From Chrysomallon squamiferum (lineage: Eukaryota; Mollusca; Gastropoda; Neomphalida; Peltospiridae): a stretch of DNA of 60,000 nucleotides. This document shows, in pieces, positions 11,018-43,780 of this stretch (positions are counted from its first letter, which is position 1; each line of letters begins with the position of its first letter). The stretch lies in contig CM022671.1 in the NCBI GenBank assembly GCA_012295275.1, positions 34,644,183 through 34,704,182 of the forward strand, given 5' to 3'. The notes below the pieces were generated by a model. That model was given only the letters and a program-made list of their open reading frames with translations. It was not told the origin of the DNA and made no database searches. Both the position numbers and the translations under genes were made by a program.

Positions 11018-11710
11018 GATCTTTTACAGCTTGAATTGCAACGTCCTGTATTAATTCAAAGAATTAAGACTTTGATGCCGATCTCGTTAAAATAATTCTG
11101 ACAAAAATTTAATTAATAAATATTTTATTATAGCTAACGACAAAGAATTTCATTAGTCACCAGTCCAATAAAAACTAATAGAATCAGTAAACTGAAATCT
11201 TCTACGAGTTTAATAAAGACGTTTTTACACGTGTGTTATGAGACCACCGAAATAAAAGAAAACTGTGACAGATATATTTAATTATCGTTTACACTTTGTT
11301 TTCTGTCTTCTTCGTTTAATTATTCATATTCTGGGTTACAAAGGAGATAATTAGTTCATGTATTACAAACAAGCTGTCTGACTATCTGTCTGTCTATCGA
11401 TCAATATATCTGTTTGTCCGAAGTTCTGTCCATCACTTCGTCCATGCGTCTGACCGTCCATCCATCCTTATATCTGTTTGTCTGTCTATTTATCTTACTG
11501 TTGGTGTATGTGTATTTGTCAGTCTATAGATCGGTGTGTGTGTGTATCAGTTTATTTATATATTCACCCAACCATCTGACCATCTCTCTAAATATGTCAT
11601 CACAATCTTTTGTTACTTGTTCACTTTCTGAACTAAAGCACGTAGGTGGTTTATTTACTGTCATTTCCTTTCTCTAACGAAAAATAGCATTTATTTCCTA
11701 CATCTTTCTT
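10826..11710. other. AT-rich intergenic sequence
   Basis: Poly-A runs lie near 10866-10901 and 10992-11017, and degenerate TCTG/TCCA words near 11380-11580. No gene is seen. Confidence 0.55.
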
Positions 11711-11715
11711 TAATT

Positions 11716-11717
<2 letters not shown>

Positions 11718-11751
<34 letters not shown>

Positions 11752-11854
11752 CTCAGCAATACCAGATCAATTAACACGTTTTGCTGACCCGTTCCAAAAA
11801 AACGTACGTAAGGTGTTGTTTTGTGGGGGTTTTGGGTTTTTCTGTTTTGTTTTG

Positions 11855-11885
<31 letters not shown>
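11718..11885. repeat. poly-T and (TTTTG)n
   Basis: Poly-T at about 11719-11749, and eight or so TTTTG units at about 11841-11881. Confidence 0.95.
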
Positions 11886-12028
11886 GTCCCCGCTTTAACT
11901 GTTTGGATATGAAGTAAAAATAACTGACGTTTAAAACTGATACCGGTTTCATTGTCATATAATGAAACAAATTAAAATTATAACGTTTTGGACATAATGG
12001 ATGAAAATATATATATCCGGTTGAGATT

Positions 12029-12314
12029 AAAAAATCCGGCAACCTCCATTCATGGAGTGCCGAATTTTGTATGGTTATATATGCTGTATATATTTAACAG
12101 AAAATTACTACCTGAATACAGCAGCAAATAAATGATAAAATAAGGAATGAGCAGGAATGCCTGTTAGCAGGTGCAAGCAAAAGTACAGCGCCATCAAAAC
12201 GTAAACGGCGCCTTCAGAAAACAGTGGCACGCCATCACAGTAAATTTGAAAATGCGATCTGAAATCCATGTCGGAAATCTGAAGGAACCAGATTTTCGAT
12301 GGCCGGATTTTTAT
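12029..12314. mobile_element. possible small pogo/Tigger-like DNA transposon remnant
   Basis: TAAAAAATCCGGC at 12029-12041 is mirrored by GCCGGATTTTTA at 12302-12314. AATCCGGC-type ends recall pogo/Tigger terminal repeats. The inner sequence has no transposase, and the exact ends and target duplication are not clear. It could instead be chance symmetry. Confidence 0.3.
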
Positions 12315-12339
12315 TTTATTTTTTTCTCTCTCTCTCACA

Positions 12340-13425
12340 TATTTAGATAATTTTTTGGATAAATTTTATGCAATAACAGAGATTCCAACTGATTTAAACT
12401 TCAATAAACCAGTAGCAGTTGGCACAACAGTAATCCTATAAACAGGAAATTATAAAAAGAAAATCAATTCAAAACTTAACTGACATCAAAACTGCAACTG
12501 CTTCTAAACCGACCAACAGCAACGGTTTTCAGTCACTTAGTGTGCCTTTAATAGAAGCTGGTCACGTTTATAAATCATAAACGGTTCTTCTCGTAGAAAA
12601 GCAAGCTAAAGATTACTGAACGAACACCACACATACGTTATTCATTTTGTATTAATGACTGTTTTTTCTTTCAACAGCTAATTACTAAGTCAATAATAGG
12701 ACGACATCTGATGCACGGACATAAGTGTAGACTCTCTGCACTGCAATGAACAAAATCAGGCTGGAAATTTAGTTCGTGTGACGTTCAAAGCGATTGTTTG
12801 TCTTAATCGTTTCTTGTTTAACTGTACTTGTAGGGTAATATGAAATAGTCTAATCAGGTTTTGTGCTAATCGTTATTTTACTTTATTTATCATTGACAGA
12901 GATTACAAAGAGAACCAGAAGAATCTGATTATTTCTTTGTTTGTTTATTGTTAAAACCTACCTGTTGTGATAATAAATACACACTGTAATCTTAAACAGA
13001 CAGTATACACGATCATGTTTAACTAGTTAAATAATAATTATTATGTCTTGTACCACGACACAGAAATAATTTTTAAACTGTGTTTTGTGTGTATGTTCTC
13101 AGTACTTCAGTCGGTACAGTCTTTACAGAAATTTAACTTCTTGTCTTGGCTTTCCCCGTGTTGTCCAATCTTTACTAATGATAAAGTATTACATTTCTGA
13201 TGACTGATTCAGATTACTTCTTACCTTACTTTCTAGTGTATTCATAAAATAAGGTTAACAGATTGTTAAAAAAAATAAAAATGTCTATTCACAGTTGTAA
13301 ACACAGTATTTTTATAAAATAATCTATTAATGGAGTTACATTTGTCACAGGAGATAAAGCTTTGCTGATAATAAATCGTACAAAAATCAAACGGTAACGT
13401 ACAGATGAAGCCCTTTTTTCTTTTC
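12340..13425. other. intergenic sequence, no gene seen
   Basis: Moderately complex AT-rich DNA with no open frame of protein-like composition and no recognised element. Confidence 0.55.
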
Positions 13426-13429
13426 TTGT

Positions 13430-13481
13430 TAATAATAATAGTAATAGTAATAGTAGTAGTAGTAGTAGCAAAAGTAGCAGC

Positions 13482-13516
<35 letters not shown>

Positions 13517-13630
13517 GTAGTAGTTGTGGTGGTGGAAGTAGTAGTAGCAGTGTTAGTAGTAGTATTAATAGTAGTGGAAGTAGTCGTAGTAGTAGTAGTA
13601 GTTGTTGTAGTAGTAGCAACAGCAGCAGGA
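13430..13630. repeat. (AGT)n / (GTA)n trinucleotide array
   Basis: Mostly AGT triplets with GGT and GTT variants over about 200 bases. Confidence 0.95.
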
Positions 13631-13859
13631 TTAATAAATAATGATGAACCTGTTGTTGATAAATACGTAAATAAACTAATAAGTAACAAAATAAGTAAAT
13701 AAATTACAAACATCCTCATAAAAAACTTAAAAATAATTATAAGAAGAAGACAACAACTTGACCTGTGATTTAACTTTCTTTTTCAACCACAGTCACCTCT
13801 GAGAAGATAAACGTACAAAGCCATCTGACTTTAAAAACCTTAACAACATTTAAATAATC

Positions 13860-13869
13860 TCTCTCTCTT

Positions 13870-13962
<93 letters not shown>
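13860..13962. repeat. (CT)n microsatellite
   Basis: About 50 CT units with one early interruption (CTTG). Confidence 0.97.
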
Positions 13963-13964
<2 letters not shown>

Positions 13965-14329
13965 TTCGCGTATCACTCTTAAAGGGACCAGCTGTCATTA
14001 TCAAATCGGACTCCAACGCACACTTCGATTATTAGCTTAATCAAGGAGTGTTAATACGGCTGTAAGATCGTATTCAGAGAGGACGGATCTGCTTTCAGCA
14101 TTGCCCGATGAAGCGAATTAAACCGGCGAGCGTAACCTTATTAAAAATAATTAACACTTACCATCGAGTTCACACGTTTTTCCATTATCGCACTTTGAGA
14201 GAGATTTAGCTCTCTTATGTTCAGATATAAGTGTCTCTTATCTTTCATCTTCCTGGTGTCGTGAAATATATGTATATATGTATAGGTATTTACACATTCA
14301 GAAATATTCGTACGTATATGATACGTATG
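13963..14329. other. intergenic sequence, no gene seen
   Basis: Unique-looking DNA between two microsatellites. No coding or mobile signature was found. Confidence 0.5.
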
Positions 14330-14500
14330 TGCATACACACACCGATTCAAGCAAACATATGCAAGCACATTTCCTCATATACGTACATACGTACATAATA
14401 CACAAATACATACATACACACACACATACATACACACATACACACACACATACATACACACACATACATACATACACAGATACATACATACAAACATACA
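14330..14500. repeat. CATA/CACA simple-repeat tract
   Basis: Degenerate ACAT, ACAC and ACGT units. Mirror frames (Tyr/Val/Cys or Thr/His) are artefacts. Confidence 0.9.
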
Positions 14501-14859
14501 TGAAAAATGGAGGAATGGATGTATGGATGAACTGACGGATCAATGGATGGACTGATGCATCGATCAATGAATTGACAGGCAAGAAGATACAAATATATAA
14601 ATAAGAACTTTTTTTTTCGGTTTTGTACAAGGAAGTGCTAAATAAACTAATGAAACTGACAGCAAATAATCTCGTTGACACTGGAAACATTATCTTCGTT
14701 TTGGTTTTTTTTTCTAAACGTGTAATTAAAAAGTCGTATAAGATTCAGAAAGCAACATGAATGGGTAATTACACAGATTTCAAAACAGAATAAATAAATT
14801 CATATTTTTAACATGTTACCAAGTAATCTAAATGACAAATATGACTCTTTTTTCTTTCT

Positions 14860-14862
<3 letters not shown>

Positions 14863-14918
<56 letters not shown>

Positions 14919-14950
14919 AGTAGTAGTAGCAGTAGTGGTAGTAGTAGTAG
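14863..14950. repeat. (AT)n followed by (AGT)n
   Basis: About 26 AT units to 14915, then AGT triplets. Confidence 0.95.
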
Positions 14951-15472
14951 AATTTTTATTATTATTATTATTTCTCTGTGTGTATGGTATGACTATGGAT
15001 ATGGGAGTTCTCTAATAAAGTCAACTTTCATGTAACAAATGTAAATACTAAATACAGACAATAATGCATTCTCAGCTTACTCTTGTAAGAAGTCATTCTA
15101 ACCCTTCTCAATCTAGCCTCTTTATTTTATTAGATTATTATTAATATTAAATTCCAATCAGCTTAACTTGAAACAATCCCATTACGTCTGTTAATTTCAG
15201 TGTTATGTTAAGTCTATAATTACTGTAATTTTAATTTGGAATAGTATACTCTGATAATAATCTTTACAAGAATATAAGTTCTAATATGATGTCGTTCTTC
15301 TGGAATATACTAATGTTTCAAAACCTGCAATAGATATAATTTATCTCTGTAAGTAATGTTTCTAACATATATTTAGAAATTTCTGTACCTTTACTTCTCG
15401 TACTTTTATTACTTCCTATAATCAAAAGCTAATTTGAAGTGTATTACTATTTTCTAATTTGTTCTGTGTTGA

Positions 15473-15782
<310 letters not shown>

Positions 15783-16355
15783 CTATTCCTTCGCATTACG
15801 ATTTTTGATCATTACAGCTGTTATCAGCAATGAACAAACTCTGCGAATAATTTACAGAGGTATCGTTAAACAGTCAGCGTCCGTTCCAGCTTTCCCGAGC
15901 CCGACAAACAACACTACAGACAGCAAGCAGATGCATTGTATTTGTCTTTACGCAACTCCACTCCAAAAACCATCGACAGGTATTAACTACAATCGAAAAT
16001 CGTTTTGTTCGCCGATAAAAAACTATTCTTCAGCCGACGCGATCCCTTGATGGTTGGTGACCCGAAATTAATAGTTCTTCGAGAATCGATCAAACATTTC
16101 TGTTAACATCAGCTTTTTGTGAAGAGAAGATTTACACAAAAACAACACAAAAGCTATTTGTTTTGCCCCCAGGAAATTAAAAATCTGTTTTGACAGACGT
16201 TTCTGCAGCTAGGTACGGGGACACAAAATAACTAAATGAATATTATACGCCAGACACTAAGTACAAAGTAATTATCTATATATAGTATAGAAATCCGTCC
16301 CAGAATGATCGTAATGTGGACCTACTTAGTATGGCCTACATTCATTTCATTTTGA
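15783..16355. other. intergenic sequence, no gene seen
   Basis: Relatively complex sequence. The frame running into it from the CT tract has no family signature. Confidence 0.5.
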
Positions 16356-16715
16356 TATACACTGGTATTATGTTATATTATGCTATATTATATTACATTA
16401 TGTTGTATTGTATTGTAGTGATTTGTATCGTATTATATTATGTTATATTAATTTACATTGCACAACATTATATTATATTATACCATACCATATTGCATTT
16501 TATTGTATTATATCGTATCGTATCGTATCATATTGTATTGTATTGTATCGTGTCGTACAGTATCGTATCATAATGTAATATATCGTATCGTATCGTATTA
16601 TACTGTATAGTAATGTGTTGTATCGTACAGTATCATATTGTATTGTAATGTATCGTATCGTATCATATTGTATTGTAATGTATCGTATCATATCGTACTG
16701 TATTATCTGTCTGTA
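16356..16715. repeat. pentanucleotide TATTG/TATCG satellite-like array
   Basis: About 70 five-base units of the form TAT(T/C)(A/G), drifting from TATTA/TATTG on the left to TATCG/TATTG on the right. Frames on both strands are five-codon repeats, not proteins. Confidence 0.9.
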
Positions 16716-16729
16716 CTGAACTGTATGTT

Positions 16730-16830
16730 TTTTTATATGGGCATCGTATTTGTATTTGTGTACGTATGTATGTGTGTATATACGTATGTGTGTGTGTGTG
16801 TGTATGTGTGTGTCTACGTCTATGATAACA
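16730..16830. repeat. GTGT/TATG simple repeat
   Basis: Degenerate GT and TATG units. Confidence 0.85.
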
Positions 16831-17019
16831 ATCGAAGAATAGCAACTCCAATTTGTAGATTAAATAATGACACATTATTTTAAGCAATTTCTATTTTCAA
16901 CACAAGCAAATTCAGATTTCTAATTAAACATTTCAAATTGGTCTGCTGTTACCGTGTTAAACGTAGTCGTCGTAGCTGATGTCGCTGCAGTTACTAGCAC
17001 TAACAACGCTACATAAGTT

Positions 17020-17295
17020 GAAGAAAGAGTGACTGAGTGAATGGATGAATTAACAAAAGAATGAACGAATGAGAATGAACGAGCGAACGAATCGAATAAT
17101 AAATTAATGAATGACCGAAGGAACGAACAAAAACGAATGAATGAATGAAGAAACGAATCCATTAATGAATGAATGAGTGACCGAAGGAATGAATAAGTGA
17201 GTCAATTAGTGAATGAGTGAACGAATGAAAAAACAAATGAATGAGTGAACGAATTAATAAATGAGTGATTGACGGAATGAATGAATGAATTTTAA
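17020..17295. repeat. degenerate GAAT/GAAC tetranucleotide array
   Basis: About 65 four-base units (GAAT, GAAC, GAGT, GACC) without a pure core, so probably an old array. Confidence 0.9.
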
Positions 17296-17534
17296 AACAT
17301 CTAGAAACGTTTAATTACTCGATATCAGTCATATAATAATTTTAGTTCTTTTTTTATTTTTATTTTTTTGATATGTCATGTCTAAATAATGATTTGAAAG
17401 AAGAAACCCGTTACCTCTACTACAGAAACTATTTTTATGTACCTACCCAAGAACAGGAAAGAAGATGTCAAAGCAGACATGGATTTCTGAAAGGAACAGG
17501 AATTACTGCTGCTGCATAAAAAAACTAAATAAAT

Positions 17535-17690
17535 GAAAGATAGAAAGAAAGAGAGAGAGTGGAGTGAAAGAGAAAGAGAATGGAAGAGGGAGATGGAGAC
17601 GGTGATACACAGATAAAGAAAGAAAGGAAGGAGAGAGAGAAAGAAAGAGAGATAAAGAGAGAAAAAGAAGAAGAGAGAGACCCCCGGACC

Positions 17691-17723
<33 letters not shown>

Positions 17724-17940
17724 GACAGAGAAACAGAGAGCGAGAGACAGAGACAGAGATACAGAGAGAGACAGAGACAGAGAAAGAGAGACAGAGACAG
17801 ACAGACAGACAGAGACAGAGAGAGACAGAGAAACAGAGAGAAACAGAGGGAGACAGAGAGAGACAGAGACAGAGAGAGACAGAGAGACAGAGAGACAGAG
17901 AGACATAGAGAGACAGAGAGACAGAGAGAGAGACAGACGG
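17535..17940. repeat. GAGA/GACA purine-rich tract
   Basis: About 400 bases of GAGA, GACA and GAAA units. The Arg/Glu frame and its Ser/Leu mirror are artefacts. Confidence 0.95.
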
Positions 17941-18430
17941 ATAGTGTGTTTACATATGCAGATCGACGACTGGGCAGACAAACACAATAAAAAGAAAATA
18001 AACACTGACAAACTCCAGACCCTGGGAGGATACAGATGTTATGGTCGTGAAAAAAATAAATCAGCTAATGTCAGTGAACAGACCATTAGAAGAGAAAAGA
18101 TACACGAGATGACGTGACAAGTTATATTACCGCGCTGAAAACAAACACGGTTTCTCACGTAAAACCTCTTACACTGCAGAAAATGTCACTGACTATGAAC
18201 TCGCAATATAACACCGTTCAAAACACATGATATGGCTCTAATCAAAATATGTAACAATAAATCAACAAGAGTCAACGTTAGAAAAAAAATATTCATCAGT
18301 TAAATATTTCATATAACATAATTGTGTGTGTGCGCGCGTGGGTGTAATACAATTCAAAAATATTATACGTATAAAAATTTAATTTGTTTTAAAAAATATT
18401 AGTTTTAATAGTTAAATATATATCGTAATA
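17941..18430. other. intergenic sequence, no gene seen
   Basis: No element or coding signal was recognised. Confidence 0.5.
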
Positions 18431-18439
18431 GCCGTAGTT

Positions 18440-18472
<33 letters not shown>

Positions 18473-18598
18473 ACAGTAGCAACTGCAATTGCTGTGGTTA
18501 TGATGATGATGGTATATGAAACGGAGAGAGAGATCGTTTAATATAAGGCTTATGTTCATTAAGAACAGTGTTAAATAATAATAATAATAATGATGATG

Positions 18599-18667
<69 letters not shown>
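18440..18667. repeat. (AGT)n and (AAT)n trinucleotide blocks
   Basis: AGT block at about 18440-18475; AAT block with GAT interruptions at about 18575-18667. Confidence 0.95.
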
Positions 18668-18668
<1 letters not shown>

Positions 18669-18834
18669 ATGAACAGATAGGTTCCAAAACTTCATAGTCT
18701 GGTGGTGCCTGTGATTTATTGTGTTAACGAAACGACAGACATCTTACAATATTACATCATTTGCAATAAACAATATCACACCATAAAAATATATAACATC
18801 TGTCGCCATAACAATATCTGCCCCTATCTCGATC

Positions 18835-18842
18835 TGACGTCA
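18835..18842. promoter_or_regulatory. CRE-like TGACGTCA upstream of gene A
   Basis: A full consensus CRE/CREB palindrome lies about 300 bases upstream of the proposed gene A start codon. It sits at the left edge of a locally more GC-rich, CpG-containing stretch (18,830-19,137) that is probably the gene A promoter region. No TATA box was seen. One 8-mer is weak evidence. Confidence 0.3.
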
Positions 18843-19137
18843 CAGCCTCGCTCTTGTTCAAAAGTTTCCCGGCCTGATCGTCTGCTTGCTCGCAATTAGA
18901 GTAGAATCAATTTCGAGCGACGAAGAATACGATATCGAGGTTCTGTTTTCAGAATAACGCGTTTGCTTGAAGTTTTCTTCAGTTTCGCACACACGAAACA
19001 GGTGCTCAGAAATACAATGTCGCTTTGGAAAAAGAAGCTGCAGTTTAAGTCTTTTTTCGAGCGCAGAGATTAATACTGATAGCAAACTGTTCGGGAGAAA
19101 AGTTTTGACTTGAATGCGCTTTTTTGCGACAGGCAGA

Positions 19138-39481
<20,344 letters not shown>

Positions 39482-39751
39482 CGTCACATATAAGGGAGAT
39501 CACTGAAAACAAAATACCCGCTGTCTTTCTCTTCAGTTACTTTCTTCTTTTTCTTTATCTTCCTCTTCTTCTTTTTATTTTTTTATTTATTTATTTTTTT
39601 TTTTTTTATTCACAATTTTTTTCTTTCGTTCACATTTGTTCTATAATCAAATAACCGATAATTAATTTTATTATTAAAATCATCGTATTATCCTTATTAT
39701 CGTCGTCATCATCATTATTAATTGCTTATTTACTTATATATTCTTATATAT

Positions 39752-39845
<94 letters not shown>

Positions 39846-40870
39846 CAAATTATGAATAATTTGATTGCAGCCATATTTTTAATGTTGTGGGGTCATCAAA
39901 TGTAAAGAAGACTAATTTGCTATAACATTTCTTGTACGCCATGACGTCACAACACGAATTGAGAAAAGTAAATATGGCGATAAATGCTGTCGTACATTAA
40001 ACATATATAACTAGAAATATTATAACTAGCTCAAATAATAAAATAATAACTCGCAATTTTAATATTTGATCTTTATTTTATTTTTATTTTTTTTTTGTTA
40101 TTAATTATTATATGTTTTTTGATATTGTTATTCTTATTATTATCATCATCATCATCATTATTATTACTGAAAGAAAAAAAAAATAATTACACAACTACAC
40201 ATTCTGACGGAATCATAAATTTCACTAATGGAACAAAATTAAACTTATAAGAAAAAAGAAACGTTTCCTGTACTTTTTAGATCACAGAATTTTTGCTTAG
40301 AGATTATAGTTCCTAGGGAATGTTGTCAAGTAAAAATAATTTGCTGCGGTAACATATATACTGGGTTAAAATGTGGCCATCCATCTCACTTAGTTGTTTT
40401 AATTGCGTCGTTATTATTATGATTATTATTTTAATTTGGAACATTTATTTGCTACTGCAACACACACACACACACACACACATATCTACACAGAAACATA
40501 CATACATACACACATATTGTAATTTATGTGAACAAATAATATCAAATTTGATTTTGAATTGAAAAAAAAAAACAAAATGTAAATATAAATTTTATGTATG
40601 TTGTTTATTGTTATTGCTTTTTGTACTTTTAATTAAACACAACATACTCACACGCACAAAATAACGCACACACACACATTTTATTATGTTTATGTAAGTA
40701 TACATATTTTTCTTCTGTATACTTATACGATATTGTAAATACGTTTATTACAGAAATCAACTGAAAATGTGTGCTGTTTCATCTTTAATTACTAAATATA
40801 ATGTTTAAATATTTAGGTAGTTTGTTTAATGATAATTACTATCTGAACTCTATCTATGCATCGAGTTTCT
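39482..40870. other. intergenic region between convergent genes A and B
   Basis: T-rich sequence with (CT)n(AT)n at 39755-39842, ATT/CAT triplets near 40100-40170 and (CA)n near 40460-40480. No gene is seen. Confidence 0.6.
39755..39842. repeat. compound (CT)n(AT)n
   Basis: CT units to 39800, then AT units to 39842. Confidence 0.97.
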
Positions 40871-41049
40871 TTCGAGATTATGGATTAAGGAGTTATCTCC
40901 CTTAAATACATACTCGGTTGGACAAAAATTTCGTTAACGCATTGATTGTATATTCATGGTATGAGTTCCCCAACAAAATGTCTGGCCACCACAAAACATC
41001 TTTACCACTAGACTGCAAACCATCTATAATAATACTTGAATTCACTGAC

Positions 41050-41440
41050 AAGTAATAACGCGTTATAAACTATGATACATTAATAAACAATACTTTATTA
41101 TAAACTGTTAGTGTTACGATAATACATTAAATAAAAAATACTTTATTTTAAAGCTGTGTCAACTGACTTTATTTCACTGACTTTTATTTTGCTGTCTCAC
41201 GGGGCCGGATGTTAATTGCAAACAACATGGCGGGCCAGACAATCTAACTTCTCGGGCCGGAGATTACCCGCCCCTGTTTTAAACTACGTCATTCATTAAT
41301 TCATTAAATAAACTAAATTTTATTTTAAACAGTGCACAGTATTAATAAACAATACTTCGTTTTAAACTGCAATGCAGTGATTAAATAATAATTAAACTAT
41401 GTAATAAATTAAATAAACAATATTTAATTTTAAATTTAAT
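41050..41440. repeat. degenerate about 45-bp AT-rich repeat
   Basis: Several rounds of AATAAACAATACTTTATTTTAAACTG-like units with ATTAAATAA between, interrupted by a GGCC-rich insertion at about 41195-41276. Confidence 0.5.
41190..41276 (-). mobile_element. possible hAT-type terminal fragment
   Basis: Read on the minus strand from 41276, it begins CAGGGGCGGGTAATCTCCGG and is rich in GGCCCG words, resembling the CAG-starting GGCC-rich ends of the hAT element at 51947-54368. The other end and target duplication were not found. Confidence 0.3.
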
Positions 41441-42337
41441 TTAATTTCCATGTGGGGAACTGGAGCCTTACTGAAACTTCTACCTGATATATCTGTATAA
41501 TGCACAAGCTGAAAAAATTAAATTAAAATGTTTGTTTTTCAGTAAATAATTTAAACTCTAAGGCCAATAGAAAAACATACATATTAAGTAATAATATATT
41601 TTTTTATTATTATAATTTTTTTATTATTATTATTATTATTTTTTTTTTTTTTTTTTTTTTATGAGAACATACAAATCATCTAACTGATAATAACAGTCCA
41701 TCGTTTCAATGGGTGGTAAAAATAAGGACTACAAAATGAACACTGTAAGCGACAGTTAATACTTCGAGAGTGCAAAAAGTCCACACAGACATCATTGTGT
41801 TTCAAAACCAAAATAAGAAACATAAAACCCAATAAAACAACTGTAGTATTTTGTTAGTGAGAAACAACCTCAGTTCAAAACCCGCAGTGAAAACAATAAT
41901 ACCAGCATAAAAGATAAAAAGAAAGATTTTATTAGATACATTTTACAAGACACAAAATTTACAAGTTGTTTTAATGATTAACAATAATAAAGATGTCTAG
42001 AAAAGAACTTGAAAAATATAGGAAAATTGATAAATGGCTTTCTTAAAAATAATTAAATTTCAGTATTTGTAAATTTAATAGAGGCAGATATCATTTTATA
42101 CACATAAAGATACATACATACTCACATATGCATATAAAAACACACACATACAAACAGAAACACTCACACATACACACATTATTGCTAATAATTAAAGAAT
42201 TAATACAAATTAATTTTTTCTTAAATAACCAATAAAAAATGTATTAATATAATTATTAATGAGACAATAATACTGGAAATTTATTATCTGTATTTTAATT
42301 TCAAAATATAAAAACAGCTGATTTAACAAATAATTAT

Positions 42338-42371
42338 AAAATAAAATAAAATAAAATAAAATAAAATAAAA
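42338..42371. repeat. (AAAAT)n
   Basis: About seven ATAAA units. Confidence 0.9.
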
Positions 42372-43521
42372 CCTGCTGGAGCCATATAAAACATTAAACA
42401 CAACAAAAACCAACATCTTATTTAGTTTACAATTTTCACAAAACTTGCAAAGGAAATCAATGGCATGGAAATTCTAGATTGCTGGATTTATCTTAAAAAT
42501 TGTTAAAACAAAATATTTTTAACAAAACAACAAAAAAGTCCTTGGACTGTAGTTGCAGTATAATGGAAGGAAATGAATTAGTTTCAAACAAAATTACTTA
42601 ATACACAATTTCTTCTAAATGACAAATTAAGCAGGCCTGGCGACATTTTGAGTACACATCTAAAATTAATAATCTTTCATATATATACATATATGTATGT
42701 TGTTGGTTCTCTAATACACATGAAATATATACATACATGTTAAAATATATGTATTTCAAAACAACAAAATAACATTTTTAAAAATAAAACTCTTAATAAG
42801 ATTTTATTCTACCTCCTTCTAAAACACTGAGTAAAACATTAAATAATATATATATTTATATATATATTCACAAAATGTGAATTAAAAATAGGCGAAGGCT
42901 TGCTGCTTGTTGCATAGACACTTAACCTGATCTCTCAAAGTTTTAATAATTATAGATCAGATAAGATGATCAAAGTACAGATGGTTAATTTTTTCAAATA
43001 TCGATAATACAATTTATAAAAATGTATTAATAAGAAGGGCATATCAAAACATTGCCTAGATCTCTCTGTGTAATTATAATTAAATACTTTTCTGCAAAAG
43101 GTATAAACAAAACAAATATGTTTCCTAATTAAACCATTCAACAAATTATTAAAAGAACAGGTCATGCTCGTATTAATTATTATACATAATCAACAGTTTA
43201 ACAAAACAACATTACAACATTTCTAGTATTTTTGTTTTGTATCATACACTAAATAAGTATTTATTAACACATCATGTTTCATCTGGGTATTCTGTGAGTC
43301 AGTTGAATTTAATTCATATTTCAAACACAACAAGACAGAAAGATAAGTTTGCTGAGACAGTAAATATCTTAGTAAAATCATTAGTAAACCCTTTATTTTA
43401 AATTTAATCCATCTTATTCTTAATTTAAACATTTTTTTTTATATTTTAACTAAATCCATCATATTAAATTTCAAGCAGTTAACATTCAAAGTAAAATGAT
43501 GGCAACAAAAGTATTCATCTT

Positions 43522-43527
43522 TTTATT
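43522..43527 (-). promoter_or_regulatory. poly(A) signal of gene B
   Basis: AATAAA on the minus strand about 20 bases beyond the gene B stop codon. The same signal is kept at 51830-51835 in copy C. Confidence 0.55.
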
Positions 43528-43548
43528 CAAAATTAACAGAACTGAGTG

Positions 43549-43780
43549 TCAAATCATATTCAGAAAGCCAGAAATCAATGCAACAAAAGCAGCAACACAC
43601 ACCAGGAAGATGTTGCCTGATTTGACTACAGCGTATGATCCGTACTGATGTTTTGGAAGTCGATCATAACAAAACGGAGGAGTATATTCATAGAATATAT
43701 CTGTTATAATGCGCAGCAGTTTCTCTGGACAGCTGTCTTGTTGTGATTCTCTCATACACTCCAACATTTTTATAAGAAAT
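43549..43780 (-). CDS. gene B exon 5 (module 2 second half, tail, stop)
   Basis: Acceptor CTGTAATTTCAG. It encodes LECMRESQQDSC, then PPFCYD, a short linker and the hydrophobic tail, and ends in TGA at 43549-43551. It holds the intact version of the hAT target site (GCGTATGA read on the plus strand, about 43631-43638). Confidence 0.9.

Noticed and set aside
17382-18011. 209-codon minus frame and plus Arg/Glu frame
   Set aside because: Both come from the GAGA/GACA tract and its complement.
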